A DNA stretch of 44,601 nucleotides from an uncultured Lachnospiraceae bacterium (GTDB lineage Bacteria; Bacillota; Clostridia; Lachnospirales; Lachnospiraceae): positions 1 to 44,601 of the forward strand of contig CAJUTU010000033.1 in the NCBI GenBank assembly GCA_910589385.1, written 5' to 3'. Positions 7,999-15,720 of the stretch are shown here, in pieces. The notes beneath the pieces were generated by a model that had not been told where the DNA came from, searched no databases, and worked only from the letters and a program-made list of their open reading frames with translations. Numbering within the stretch: the stretch's first letter is position 1; each line of letters starts with the position of its first letter. The translations under genes and the position numbers were made by a program.

Positions 7999-8370
7999 AT
8001 GGTTAGTAAAAAATCAAGAAGTGAAGTTCGTAGAAAAAAGCACATGAGATTACGTAACCGTTTCAGCGGTACCGCTGAGAGGCCGCGTTTAGCTGTGTTT
8101 AGAAGCAATAATCATATGTATGCGCAGATTATTGACGATACTGACGGCAGCAACACTCTGGTGGCAGCTTCCACTCTTCAGAAAGATGTGAAAGCAGAAC
8201 TGGAGAAGACCAATGATGTTGCGGCTGCGGCATACCTTGGAAAAGTGATTGCTGAGAAAGCAAAAGAAAAAGGCATCACAGAGGTTGTCTTTGACAGAGG
8301 CGGCTTTATATATCAGGGCAAGATCAAAGCATTGGCAGACGCAGCAAGAGAAGCTGGGCTGAATTTCTAG
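7999..8370 (+). CDS. rplR: 50S ribosomal protein L18
   Basis: L18 binds 5S rRNA through a basic N-terminus. The ATG at 7999 gives 123 residues (MVSKKSRSEVRRKKHMRLR) with AAGGAGGG (7984-7991) at good spacing; the GTG at 7993 is too close to that site. The block ERPRLAVFRSNNHMYAQIID and the end FDRGGFIYQGKIKALADAAR are diagnostic. Confidence 0.97.
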   Translation: MVSKKSRSEVRRKKHMRLRNRFSGTAERPRLAVFRSNNHMYAQIIDDTDGSNTLVAASTLQKDVKAELEKTNDVAAAAYLGKVIAEKAKEKGITEVVFDRGGFIYQGKIKALADAAREAGLNF

Positions 8371-8385
8371 GAAGGGAGAACACAT

Positions 8386-8895
8386 ATGAGACAGGAACGT
8401 ATTGATGCTAGTCAGTTAGAGTTAGAAGAAAAAGTGGTATCAATCAAGCGTGTTACCAAGGTCGTAAAAGGTGGTCGTAACATGAGATTCACAGCTTTAG
8501 TAGTTGTTGGCGATGGAAAAGGCCATGTTGGTGCCGGTTTAGGGAAAGCGACAGAAATTCCAGAAGCAATCCGTAAAGGAAAAGAAGATGCAGCAAAGAA
8601 GCTGATCCGGGTTGAGCTGGATGAGAATGACAGTGTAACACATGATACAATCGGAAAATTTGGAAGCGCTTCTGTATTATTGAAGAAGGCTCCGGATGGT
8701 ACTGGTGTGATTGCCGGCGGTCCGGCGCGTGCGGTGATCGAGATGGCGGGAATCAAGAATATCCGTACAAAATCACTGGGTTCTAACAACAAGCAGAACG
8801 TAGTGCTTGCTACAATCGAAGGATTGAAGGAAATCAAGACTCCAGAAGAGGTTGCAAGACTTCGCGGCAAATCAATCGAAGAGATCGTAGGCTAG
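8386..8895 (+). CDS. rpsE: 30S ribosomal protein S5
   Basis: S5 shapes decoding fidelity and the mRNA entry helicase. The 169-residue product has the double-stranded-RNA-binding fold at residues about 12-75 (VVSIKRVTKVVKGGRNMRFT) and the second domain with TGVIAGGPARAVIEMAGI. GGAAGGGAG precedes the ATG. The family's spectinomycin loop (VVKGGRN) looks normal. Confidence 0.98.
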   Translation: MRQERIDASQLELEEKVVSIKRVTKVVKGGRNMRFTALVVVGDGKGHVGAGLGKATEIPEAIRKGKEDAAKKLIRVELDENDSVTHDTIGKFGSASVLLKKAPDGTGVIAGGPARAVIEMAGIKNIRTKSLGSNNKQNVVLATIEGLKEIKTPEEVARLRGKSIEEIVG

Positions 8896-8898
8896 TAA

Positions 8899-8942
8899 GA
8901 TAGAGGCTGCTCTATCGCATCATAAGATAGAGTTACTCTATC
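8899..8942 (+). repeat. twin GATAGAG hairpins in rpsE-rpmD gap
   Basis: Two hairpins with the identical 7-bp stem GATAGAG/CTCTATC lie in tandem, at 8899-8916 (loop GCTG) and 8926-8942 (loop TTA). Because the arms are identical, arm 1 could also pair with arm 4, giving alternative folds. The rpmD ribosome binding site (TAGGAGG, 8946-8952) follows directly. No T-run is present. Confidence 0.55.
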
Positions 8943-8960
8943 ATATAGGAGGTAGGTAAA

Positions 8961-9140
8961 ATGGCAAATTTGAAGATTACTTTAGTAAAGTCTACAATCG
9001 GCGCTGTGCCAAAGCATAAAAAGACCGTAGAAGCACTCGGATTAAGAAAGCTGAATAAAACCGTTGTGCTGCCGGATAATGCGGCTACCAGAGGTATGGT
9101 ACAGCAGGTTAGACATTTGGTGAAGGTTGAAGAAGCGTAA
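8961..9140 (+). CDS. rpmD: 50S ribosomal protein L30
   Basis: Translation gives 59 residues beginning MANLKITLVKSTIGAVPKHK and containing TVEALGLRKLNKTVVLPDN, which is L30. TAGGAGG lies 8 nt upstream of the ATG. It lies between rpsE and rplO, its conserved position. L30 is a small 50S protein near the central protuberance. Confidence 0.97.
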   Translation: MANLKITLVKSTIGAVPKHKKTVEALGLRKLNKTVVLPDNAATRGMVQQVRHLVKVEEA

Positions 9141-9165
9141 GTAAAACATGAAAGGAGGTAGTATC

Positions 9166-9606
9166 ATGGACTTATCAAACTTGAGGCCGGCAGATGGTTC
9201 TAAACATAGCAACAATTTTAGAAGAGGCCGGGGACATGGTTCTGGGAATGGTAAGACAGCAGGAAAGGGGCATAAGGGCCAGAAAGCCCGCTCTGGTGCA
9301 CCAAGGCCAGGTTTTGAAGGCGGCCAGATGCCTTTGTATAGAAGAATACCAAAGAGAGGATTCACTTGCAGAAACTCTAAGAGAATTGTTGGAATTAATA
9401 TGGGCGCCCTGGAGAAGTTTGAGGACGGCGCGGTTGTTTCTGTCGACACATTGATCGAGAGTGGTATCGTAAAGAATCCGAGAGATGGAGTAAAAATTCT
9501 TGGAAATGGAGAATTGACTAAGAAGCTCACTGTTCAGGCAAATGCTTTTAGTGCAAAGGCAGCTGAAAAGATTGAGTCCCTTGGTGGAAAAGCAGAGGTG
9601 ATCTAA
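9166..9606 (+). CDS. rplO: 50S ribosomal protein L15
   Basis: L15 is a late-assembly 50S protein with a long basic N-terminal extension. The ATG at 9166 yields 146 residues (MDLSNLRPADGSKHSNNFRR) with AAAGGAGG upstream; an ATG at 9148 precedes that site and is rejected. The glycine/arginine-rich block GRGHGSGNGKTAGKGHKGQK is typical. Its stop overlaps the secY start by one base. Confidence 0.97.
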   Translation: MDLSNLRPADGSKHSNNFRRGRGHGSGNGKTAGKGHKGQKARSGAPRPGFEGGQMPLYRRIPKRGFTCRNSKRIVGINMGALEKFEDGAVVSVDTLIESGIVKNPRDGVKILGNGELTKKLTVQANAFSAKAAEKIESLGGKAEVI

Positions 9607-10964
9607 TGCTAGAGACAGTACGAAAAGCATTTCGGGTAGAGGATGTCCGTAAGCGGATCATTTACACGTTCATGATGCTGATCGTTGTAAGGCTTGGGTC
9701 TCAACTGCCGACTCCGGGTGTAGACCCAACATATATCCAGAATTTTTTCGCGAACCAGACCGGTGATGTATTCAATTTCTTTGATGCATTTACCGGCGGT
9801 TCCTTTACTCAGATGTCAGTATTTGCACTTAGCATCACACCTTATATCACATCTTCTATCATCATGCAGCTTCTGACGATCGCGATTCCTAAGCTGGAGG
9901 AGATGCAGAAAGAGGGCGCAGACGGAAGAAAGAAGATAGCATCAATCACACGATATGTAACCGTCGGCCTTGCATTATTTGAGTCTACAGCAATGGCGAT
10001 CGGATTTGGACGTCAGGGACTTTTGACAGAATTCAATTTTGTAAATGCTGCAATCGTAGTATGTACTCTGACTGCCGGTAGTGCATTTTTAATGTGGATT
10101 GGAGAACGTATCACAGAAAAAGGCGTAGGAAATGGTATTTCTATTGTTTTGCTGATCAACATTGTTTCTCGTGTGCCGAATGATTTCATGACACTGTATG
10201 AACAGTTTATCAAAGGAAAATCGGTTGCGAGAGGATTGCTGGCAGGCGTGATCATTTTGGCGGTATTGTTGGTAGTCGTGGTATTTGTTATCATCCTTCA
10301 GGGCGGGGAGCGAAGAATCGCGGTTCAGTATTCCCAGAAAGTAAAGGGAAGAAAGACTTATGGGGGACAGTCCACGCATATTCCGTTAAAGGTGAATACT
10401 GCGGGTGTTATTCCAGTCATTTTTTCGTCTTCTTTGATGCAGACACCAATTGTGATTGCTTCGTTTGCAGGAAAAGGAAATGGTACAGGAATCGGAAGCC
10501 AGATCTTAAGATGCTTAAATTCGAATAACTGGTGTAATCCAGAGAACCTGGTATATTCCATAGGACTGCTTTTTTATATCGTACTCACCATATTTTTTGC
10601 ATATTTCTACACATCGATTACATTTAATCCTTTAGAGATTGCGAACAATATGAAGAAAAATGGCGGATTTATTCCAGGTATACGTCCGGGCAGGCCAACA
10701 GTCGAATATCTGACAAAGATACTCAACTATGTAATATTTATCGGCGCCTGCGGGCTGGTCATCGTGCAGGTGATCCCGTATTTCTTTAATGGCGTATTTG
10801 GGGCAAATGTTTCCTTTGGCGGAACTTCGCTTATCATCATTGTAGGAGTCGTGCTTGAGACGATCAAGCAGATTGAATCGCAGATGCTGGTAAGAAATTA
10901 TACAGGTTTCTTGAATAATAACGGTAAAGGGGGCTCGGCAAAGAGCAGCTTCCTTGGATATTGA
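9606..10964 (+). CDS. secY: preprotein translocase subunit SecY
   Basis: SecY is the channel of the Sec translocon, working with SecE, SecG and SecA. The 452-residue protein has about ten hydrophobic segments, the start MLETVRKAFRVEDVRKRIIY, the first plug/TM2 region (ALSITPYITSSIIMQLL) and the C-terminal RPTVEYLTKILNYVIFIGA. A loop around residues 295-315 (GNGTGIGSQILRCLNSNN) contains cysteines and is slightly longer than in model SecY proteins. Translation is coupled to rplO through the TAATG overlap, with AGAGGTG as ribosome binding site. Confidence 0.97.
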   Translation: MLETVRKAFRVEDVRKRIIYTFMMLIVVRLGSQLPTPGVDPTYIQNFFANQTGDVFNFFDAFTGGSFTQMSVFALSITPYITSSIIMQLLTIAIPKLEEMQKEGADGRKKIASITRYVTVGLALFESTAMAIGFGRQGLLTEFNFVNAAIVVCTLTAGSAFLMWIGERITEKGVGNGISIVLLINIVSRVPNDFMTLYEQFIKGKSVARGLLAGVIILAVLLVVVVFVIILQGGERRIAVQYSQKVKGRKTYGGQSTHIPLKVNTAGVIPVIFSSSLMQTPIVIASFAGKGNGTGIGSQILRCLNSNNWCNPENLVYSIGLLFYIVLTIFFAYFYTSITFNPLEIANNMKKNGGFIPGIRPGRPTVEYLTKILNYVIFIGACGLVIVQVIPYFFNGVFGANVSFGGTSLIIIVGVVLETIKQIESQMLVRNYTGFLNNNGKGGSAKSSFLGY

Positions 10965-11006
10965 TACTGCGCTTCTGGAAAGAAAGCGCAGGAACCAGAT
11001 TTGAAG

Positions 11007-11073
11007 TTTAGCTCGTTGTGGTTATTTTCTGGCCGCTTATCTAATCATGCCAGAATAATCACGACGGGTTAAA
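11007..11073 (+). other. 25-bp hairpin between secY and adk
   Basis: Left arm 11007-11033 pairs with right arm 11049-11073 across a 15-nt loop. Counting G-U pairs, about 25 pairs form with one 2-nt bulge. The core is CTGGC (11029-11033) against GCCAG (11049-11053). No T-run follows. The stem could be an RNase III processing site or an mRNA stabiliser; both are inference. The rest of the 206-nt gap shows nothing clear. Confidence 0.6.
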
Positions 11074-11170
11074 GTGCTATATGGATAAATCCATCAGTTG
11101 ACAATCATGGAGCCTATGATCTACGAAAATTCACGGGCTGTTGATGCCTTAGAAAGGAATGGCAAAAGAT

Positions 11171-11812
11171 ATGAAGATAATTATGTTAGGCGCCCCGGGG
11201 GCGGGTAAAGGAACACAGGCAAAGAAAATTGCAGAAAAATATTCGATTCCTCATATTTCTACAGGTGATATTTTCAGGGCAAATATCAAAAACGGAACAG
11301 AACTTGGAAAGAAAGCCAAGACATATATGGATCAGGGACTGCTTGTGCCTGACGAACTCGTTGTAGATCTGGTTGTAGACAGAGTGAATCAGGAAGATTG
11401 TGCGGACGGGTATGTTCTGGATGGATTTCCGCGGACGATCCCACAGGCAGAGGCATTGGACAAAGCATTGGCAGAGCTTGGTCAGAAGATGGATTATGCA
11501 ATCAATGTTGAAGTGCCGGATGACAATATTGTGAACCGGATGTCCGGACGGCGTGCATGTGTAGACTGTGGAGCAACCTACCACATGGTATATGCACCTA
11601 CAAAACAGGAAGGAATCTGCGACAAATGCGGCGGCGGATTGATTTTAAGGGATGATGACAAACCTGAGACTGTAAAGAAGCGTCTTGGTGTTTATCATGA
11701 TCAGACACAGCCATTGATTGATTACTATACAGAAGCAGGCATTTTAAAAGAAGTAGATGGAACAATTGACATCAATGATGTATTTGGTGAGATTGTAAAG
11801 ATTCTTGGATGA
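11171..11812 (+). CDS. adk: adenylate kinase
   Basis: Catalyses ATP + AMP to 2 ADP, balancing adenylate pools in the cytosol. The P-loop GAPGAGKGT is at residues 7-15, and DGFPRT and RMSGRRACVDCG follow. The LID has four cysteines (CVDC and CDKC), the zinc-binding form seen in many Gram-positives. I chose the ATG at 11171 (213 residues, MKIIMLGAPGAGKG), matching the family length; the ATG at 11159 abuts AAAGGA and is less likely. It stands alone between two long hairpin elements; map does not follow it. Confidence 0.96.
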   Translation: MKIIMLGAPGAGKGTQAKKIAEKYSIPHISTGDIFRANIKNGTELGKKAKTYMDQGLLVPDELVVDLVVDRVNQEDCADGYVLDGFPRTIPQAEALDKALAELGQKMDYAINVEVPDDNIVNRMSGRRACVDCGATYHMVYAPTKQEGICDKCGGGLILRDDDKPETVKKRLGVYHDQTQPLIDYYTEAGILKEVDGTIDINDVFGEIVKILG

Positions 11813-11837
11813 TGAAATATTTTCTTTAAATTGGATA

Positions 11838-11989
11838 CATAAAAGTGGCTCTTCAGCTATTGCATCCTGATTTTGTCGGGGACCATCCCCTTTGTGTGTG
11901 AAGTGTGATTATTGTTTTATTCTGTTTTTATATCTTATTGAACATTAGTAGTTCAATAAATACAAATAGCTGAAGAGTGACTTATTATG
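11838..11989 (+). repeat. ~150-nt inverted-repeat element after adk
   Basis: Left arm 11838-11861 and right arm 11965-11989 are complementary over about 23 pairs; 13 consecutive pairs are perfect (CTCTTCAGCTATT at 11849-11861). The interior carries two further hairpins: GGGGA-CCA-TCCCC (11878-11890) and TTATTGAAC/GTTCAATAA with a 7-nt loop (11935-11959). The fold would be a three-way junction. It occupies the place where map normally lies. It could be a MITE-like insertion or a structured RNA; no protein is encoded. Confidence 0.65.
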
Positions 11990-12038
11990 TTGGGGGATTG
12001 GAAACAGGTAAGAATATTGGGGCCAGAGGAGGCAGCCT

Positions 12039-12329
12039 ATGGTATTGGAACCGGGAATCCTTGCGAAATCGAAGGCAGGACGCGATAAAGATTGTATATA
12101 CGTCATAATTTCTGTCAATGATGAATATGTATATCTGGCAGATGGGAAAAAAAGAACTGTTAATCAGGCTAAAAAGAAGAACCGTAAGCATGTGCAGCCG
12201 ATTGGCAGAGTACACGGTGGTTCTGTCACTGACAATGATGAAATAAAAAGAGTGATCAAGCAGTATATCAAGGGATATGCAGATGTGGATGAAAGTAAAA
12301 AAAGTGTGCAAAAAGCACGGGAGGATTAA
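12039..12329 (+). CDS. KOW-domain RNA-binding protein (L14e/L6e/L27e-like)
   Basis: A 96-residue protein whose N-terminal half (MVLEPGILAKSKAGRDKDC, then YVIISVNDEYVYLADGK) has the pattern of the KOW/SH3-like domain found in COG2163 proteins. In clostridia such a gene commonly sits between map and infA, and here it directly precedes infA with a 2-nt gap. AGAGGAGG precedes the ATG. The C-terminal 25 residues are charged and probably helical. The function is unproven; a ribosome- or rRNA-associated role is inferred from domain and position. Confidence 0.8.
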   Translation: MVLEPGILAKSKAGRDKDCIYVIISVNDEYVYLADGKKRTVNQAKKKNRKHVQPIGRVHGGSVTDNDEIKRVIKQYIKGYADVDESKKSVQKARED

Positions 12330-12331
12330 GT

Positions 12332-12550
12332 ATGTCAAAGGCTGACGTGATCGAGATTGAAGGAGTCGTAGTGGAAAAACTGCCGAATGCAATGTTCAAG
12401 GTAGAGCTGGAGAACGGCCATATTGTACTGGCACATATCAGTGGGAAATTACGGATGAATTTTATTAAGATTTTACCTGGGGATAAAGTGACTTTGGAAA
12501 TGTCCCCGTACGATCTCAGCAAAGGGAGAATTGTTTGGAGAGATAAGTAA
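12332..12550 (+). CDS. infA: translation initiation factor IF-1
   Basis: IF-1 blocks the ribosomal A site during initiation. The 72-residue OB-fold protein begins MSKADVIEIEGVVVEKLPNA and contains HISGKLRMNFIKILPGDKV and the end SKGRIVWRDK, all family-typical. GGGAGG precedes the ATG. A 120-nt gap with a candidate promoter separates it from rpmJ. Confidence 0.98.
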   Translation: MSKADVIEIEGVVVEKLPNAMFKVELENGHIVLAHISGKLRMNFIKILPGDKVTLEMSPYDLSKGRIVWRDK

Positions 12551-12558
12551 AAAAGGTG

Positions 12559-12588
12559 TTGACTTTGTGGAAGCCTTGGTGCTATACT
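12559..12588 (+). promoter_or_regulatory. internal promoter upstream of rpmJ
   Basis: TTGACT (12559-12564), an 18-bp spacer and TATACT (12583-12588) preceded by TGC make a good sigma-A extended -10 promoter inside the ribosomal operon. It would drive rpmJ and the alpha-operon genes independently. Just downstream, GCCGT (12597-12601) pairs with ACGGC (12624-12628) and TTTGG with CCAAA inside, forming a leader hairpin. Confidence 0.65.
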
Positions 12589-12670
12589 ATGAAATAGCCG
12601 TCTTTGGTTTGGTGTGCCCAAAAACGGCAGTGACTTAAGGTTTCAGCAAAGGATGGAAGGAGGATTTGAC

Positions 12671-12784
12671 ATGAAGGTTAGATCATCAGTAAAACCAATC
12701 TGTGAAAAATGCAAGATTATCAAGAGAAAAGGAAGTATCCGGGTAATCTGCGAAAATCCGAAGCACAAACAAAGACAAGGCTGA
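12671..12784 (+). CDS. rpmJ: 50S ribosomal protein L36
   Basis: Translation gives 37 residues: MKVRSSVKPICEKCKIIKRK and a tail ending PKHKQRQG. The CxxC pair, the third cysteine (VICEN) and the histidine form the zinc site of C+ type L36. AAGGAGGA lies upstream of the ATG. Its place after infA is conserved. Confidence 0.97.
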   Translation: MKVRSSVKPICEKCKIIKRKGSIRVICENPKHKQRQG

Positions 12785-13161
12785 TTTACAGCATTGTGAT
12801 AGATTGTTTGTATGAATCAGGCGGCTGACAGTATGACACGCTGGGATAGGTGTCGCTGTTTAATATACAGTAAGGATACATCTGGCCCGTGAGCAGGTAC
12901 CGACGAGGCTGGTGGCCTTTACATCCTCTATGTCCCAAAGATCCGCAGAAGAGATTTTCTGCCTGCTTTATTTATGAAGAGACGTATAGGATTGTAAATG
13001 TATATTGCTTATAATACCCGGCACAATGCGTAGCTTCAGGCGCGCCGGGAAAGGGCATAGGAGATATGCCTGGGCAGGCTGGAAACCGTATTTTGCAAGG
13101 TTTCAAGATGCCCCAATTTGGGACAATATTAAAGATCATATTTAAAATGGAGGAAAGACAC
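12785..13161 (+). other. 377-nt rpmJ-rpsM gap with many hairpins
   Basis: No credible ORF is present. Visible stems are ACAG-GACAC/GTGTC-CTGT (12828-12859); AGGAT/ATCCT enclosing GGCC/GGCC (12873-12927); GCAGAA/TTCTGC (12945-12962); CCCGGC/GCCGGG (13017-13049); and GAAACC/GGTTTC (13082-13104). A TATAAT occurs at 13010 but has no acceptable -35. The region may be a structured leader for the rpsM-rplQ part of the operon; I recognise no known RNA family. Confidence 0.5.
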
Positions 13162-13530
13162 ATGGCTCGTATTGCAGGTGTAGACTTACCAAGAGACAAA
13201 CGTATAGAGATCGGTCTGACTTATATCTATGGAATCGGAAGAACAAGTTCAAACCGTATCTTAGCAGAGGCCGGGGTTAGCCCGGATACTCGTGTAAGAG
13301 ATTTAACAAGTGAGGAAGTAAAGAAGATCAGTGAGGTGATCGATGCAACCCAGGTTGTGGAAGGTGACCTTAGAAGAGAGATCCAGCTTAATATCAAGAG
13401 ACTGAAAGAAATCGGGTGTTACCGCGGAATCCGCCATAGAAAAGGACTTCCGGTACGCGGCCAGAAGACAAAGACAAACGCAAGAACATGCAAAGGTCCT
13501 AAGAGAACAGTAGCTAATAAGAAAAAGTAA
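13162..13530 (+). CDS. rpsM: 30S ribosomal protein S13
   Basis: S13 lies in the 30S head and contacts P-site tRNA and S19. The ATG at 13162 (122 residues, MARIAGVDLPRDKRIEIGLT) is preceded by GGAGGA; an in-frame extension back to 13066 translates structured leader DNA and is rejected. The HhH-like TYIYGIGRTSSNRILAEAGV and the C-terminal RTCKGPKRTVANKKK are typical. Confidence 0.98.
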   Translation: MARIAGVDLPRDKRIEIGLTYIYGIGRTSSNRILAEAGVSPDTRVRDLTSEEVKKISEVIDATQVVEGDLRREIQLNIKRLKEIGCYRGIRHRKGLPVRGQKTKTNARTCKGPKRTVANKKK

Positions 13531-13619
13531 GCACTTAACGAAAGCAAGCCCACAGGGCGTAGGTTGAGTTTAGTGCGAACTTTATTCGCAGAGCAAAGCG
13601 AAGCGAATATCCCGTTATT
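13531..13619 (+). repeat. CACTTAAC...TTTAGTGC repeat in rpsM-rpsK gap
   Basis: GCACTTAA (13531-13538) pairs with TTTAGTGC (13569-13576), one mismatch, around an inner GCCC-ACA-GGGC hairpin. A second palindrome follows, ATTCGC...GCGAAT (about 13584-13608), containing the phrase GCAAAGCGAAGCGAAT. Its borders resemble the palindromes at 2096-2172 and 6871-6908. It most likely belongs to a degenerate intergenic repeat family. Confidence 0.5.
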
Positions 13620-13670
13620 TAGCGTGATGGAATTAATAACTATAGAATATGAGAAAGTAGGTTAGTTTAA

Positions 13671-14066
13671 ATGGCGAAGAAAGTTACGAAAAAAGTGACA
13701 AAAAAACGTGTCAAGAAAAACGTTGAACGAGGACAGGCTCATATCCAGTCATCTTTTAACAATACAATTGTAACGTTAACAGATGCACAGGGCAATGCTC
13801 TTTCATGGGCAAGTGCGGGCGGTCTGGGATTTAGAGGTTCAAGGAAATCTACTCCATACGCAGCACAGATGGCAGCAGAGACTGCAGCTAAGGCAGCGTT
13901 GGTTCACGGCCTGAAGACAGTAGATGTCTTCGTAAAGGGACCAGGTTCAGGAAGAGAAGCAGCAATCAGGGCATTGCAGGCTTGCGGCATTGATGTGATC
14001 AGCATCAAAGATGTCACTCCGGTACCACATAATGGATGCCGTCCACCGAAACGCAGAAGAGTATAA
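13671..14066 (+). CDS. rpsK: 30S ribosomal protein S11
   Basis: S11 forms the platform where mRNA and E-site contacts occur. The 131-residue protein has a lysine-rich start (MAKKVTKKVTKKRVKKN), the block GQAHIQSSFNNTIVTLTDAQ and the C-terminal DVTPVPHNGCRPPKRRRV. Its ribosome binding site is weak (AAAGTAGG) compared with its neighbours. Confidence 0.97.
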   Translation: MAKKVTKKVTKKRVKKNVERGQAHIQSSFNNTIVTLTDAQGNALSWASAGGLGFRGSRKSTPYAAQMAAETAAKAALVHGLKTVDVFVKGPGSGREAAIRALQACGIDVISIKDVTPVPHNGCRPPKRRRV

Positions 14067-14089
14067 TCATATACAGGAGGAAGTAAAAA

Positions 14090-14683
14090 ATGGCAGTAAA
14101 CAGAGTTCCGGTCCTTAAGAGATGCCGTTCGTTAGGTATGGACCCAATCTATTTAGGTGTGAATAAAAAGTCAAGAAGACAGTTAAAAAGATCCAATAGA
14201 AAGATGAGTGAATATGGCCTTCAGTTACGTGAAAAGCAGAAAGCTAAGTTCATTTACGGCGTGTTGGAGAAGCCATTCAGAAATTATTTCGTGAAGGCAA
14301 AGCAGCAGGAAGGTATGACCGGTGAGAATTTGATGATTCTTCTGGAAACCAGGCTTGATAATGTAATGTTCCGCATGGGATTTGCAAGAACGAGAAAAGA
14401 AGCAAGACAGATTGTTGGACATAAGCATGTATTGGTAAATGGAAAGTCAGTGAAGATTCCGTCTTATCTTGTAAAAGCCGGTGATGTGATTGAGATCAAG
14501 GAAAAGCATAAAGGATGCCAGAGGTATAAGGATATTCTGGAAGTAACAGGCGGCAATATGATTCCAGATTGGCTGGAAGTAGATGCAGAGAATCTGAAAG
14601 GTGAAGTAAAGGAACTTCCGAAGAGAGAAGCAATAGATGTTCCTGTTGACGAGATGTTGATCGTCGAGTTGTATTCTAAATAA
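14090..14683 (+). CDS. rpsD: 30S ribosomal protein S4
   Basis: S4 nucleates 30S assembly and is a known autoregulator of its own mRNA in both E. coli and B. subtilis. The 197-residue product has the N-terminal domain (MAVNRVPVLKRCRSLGMDP), the S4 RNA-binding motif LDNVMFRMGFARTRKEARQ, and KHVLVNGKSVKIPSYLVKAG. It lacks the N-terminal zinc cysteines. ACAGGAGG precedes the ATG. Confidence 0.97.
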   Translation: MAVNRVPVLKRCRSLGMDPIYLGVNKKSRRQLKRSNRKMSEYGLQLREKQKAKFIYGVLEKPFRNYFVKAKQQEGMTGENLMILLETRLDNVMFRMGFARTRKEARQIVGHKHVLVNGKSVKIPSYLVKAGDVIEIKEKHKGCQRYKDILEVTGGNMIPDWLEVDAENLKGEVKELPKREAIDVPVDEMLIVELYSK

Positions 14684-14731
14684 TAATCTGAACCCCTCAA
14701 TTTTTTTAACCCAATAAGGAGGGTCTGCGTA

Positions 14732-15691
14732 GTGTTTGACTTTAATAAACCGAATATTGAGATTACGGAAATTTCAGAAGATAAGAAATATGGAAGATTT
14801 GTTGTAGAGCCTTTGGAGAGAGGGTATGGGATTACATTAGGGAATTCTCTGAGGAGAATTATGCTCTCATCCCTTCCTGGAGCGGCGGTTAGTTTTGTGA
14901 AGATTGATGGAGTCCTGCACGAATTCAGTTCCATTCCGGGTGTAAAAGAAGATGTAACCGAGATTATCATGAACCTGAAATCGCTGGCAATCAAGAATAC
15001 ATCGGAATCAGACGAAGTGAAGACTGCATATATCGAATTCGAGGGTGAAGGCGTCGTGACAGGTGCTGACATCCAGGCGGATTCCGATATTGAGATTATG
15101 AATCCAGATCAGATCATTGCTACCCTTAGCGGCGGTAAGGACAGTAAATTGTACATGGAACTTACGATTACAAAAGGGAGAGGCTATATAAGCGCAGATA
15201 AGAACAAGGGTGAGGATTTGCCGATTGGCGTCATCCCAATAGATTCTATCTATACACCTGTAGACCGTGTGAATATGACAGTGGAGAACACACGTGTAGG
15301 CCAGATTACTGATTACGATAAACTGACACTAGATGTGTGGACGAAGGGAACTTTGCTTCCAGATGAAGCTGTCAGCCTTGCTGCAAAGGTACTTAGTGAG
15401 CATCTGAAACTATTCATTGACCTGTCAGAAGTTGCACAGGCTGCTGAGGTCATGATTGAAAAAGAAGATGATGAAAAAGAGAAAGTCCTGGAAATGAGCA
15501 TTGATGAATTGGAATTGTCTGTACGTTCATACAACTGCTTAAAGAGAGCTGGCATCAATACGGTTGAAGAACTTACGAATAAGACGCCAGAGGACATGAT
15601 GAAAGTAAGGAATTTGGGACGTAAATCCCTGGAGGAAGTCCTTGCGAAGCTTAAGGAACTCAATCTTGAGTTAAACTCAGGTGAGGAATAA
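14732..15691 (+). CDS. rpoA: RNA polymerase subunit alpha
   Basis: The alpha dimer scaffolds beta and beta-prime, and its C-terminal domain binds UP elements and activators. The 319-residue product starts at a GTG behind AAGGAGGG (14716-14723). The N-terminal domain has RGYGITLGNSLRRIMLSSLP (about residues 32-51); a helix-rich C-terminal domain (about 250-310) has LELSVRSYNCLKRAGINTV and RNLGRKSLEEVLAKL. An acidic linker (EKEDDEKEKV) joins the two. Confidence 0.98.
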   Translation: MFDFNKPNIEITEISEDKKYGRFVVEPLERGYGITLGNSLRRIMLSSLPGAAVSFVKIDGVLHEFSSIPGVKEDVTEIIMNLKSLAIKNTSESDEVKTAYIEFEGEGVVTGADIQADSDIEIMNPDQIIATLSGGKDSKLYMELTITKGRGYISADKNKGEDLPIGVIPIDSIYTPVDRVNMTVENTRVGQITDYDKLTLDVWTKGTLLPDEAVSLAAKVLSEHLKLFIDLSEVAQAAEVMIEKEDDEKEKVLEMSIDELELSVRSYNCLKRAGINTVEELTNKTPEDMMKVRNLGRKSLEEVLAKLKELNLELNSGEE

Positions 15692-15720
15692 TCCTAGCTT
15701 AAGTTAAATATCCGGCCGGT

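Noticed and set aside
13010..13015. TATAAT in the rpmJ-rpsM gap as a promoter
   Set aside because: No -35 element at 16-18 bp and no proper extended -10; kept only as part of the gap description.
13066..13161. 32-codon N-terminal extension of rpsM
   Set aside because: The extension translates hairpin-rich leader DNA, while the ATG at 13162 has a good ribosome binding site and gives the standard S13 length.
14464..15072. Long minus-strand ORF (202 codons) opposite rpsD/rpoA, and similar ones at 8412-8870, 820-1362 and 36888-37430
   Set aside because: They lie wholly antisense to strongly identified genes, have no family resemblance or ribosome binding site, and are expected by chance from biased codon use.
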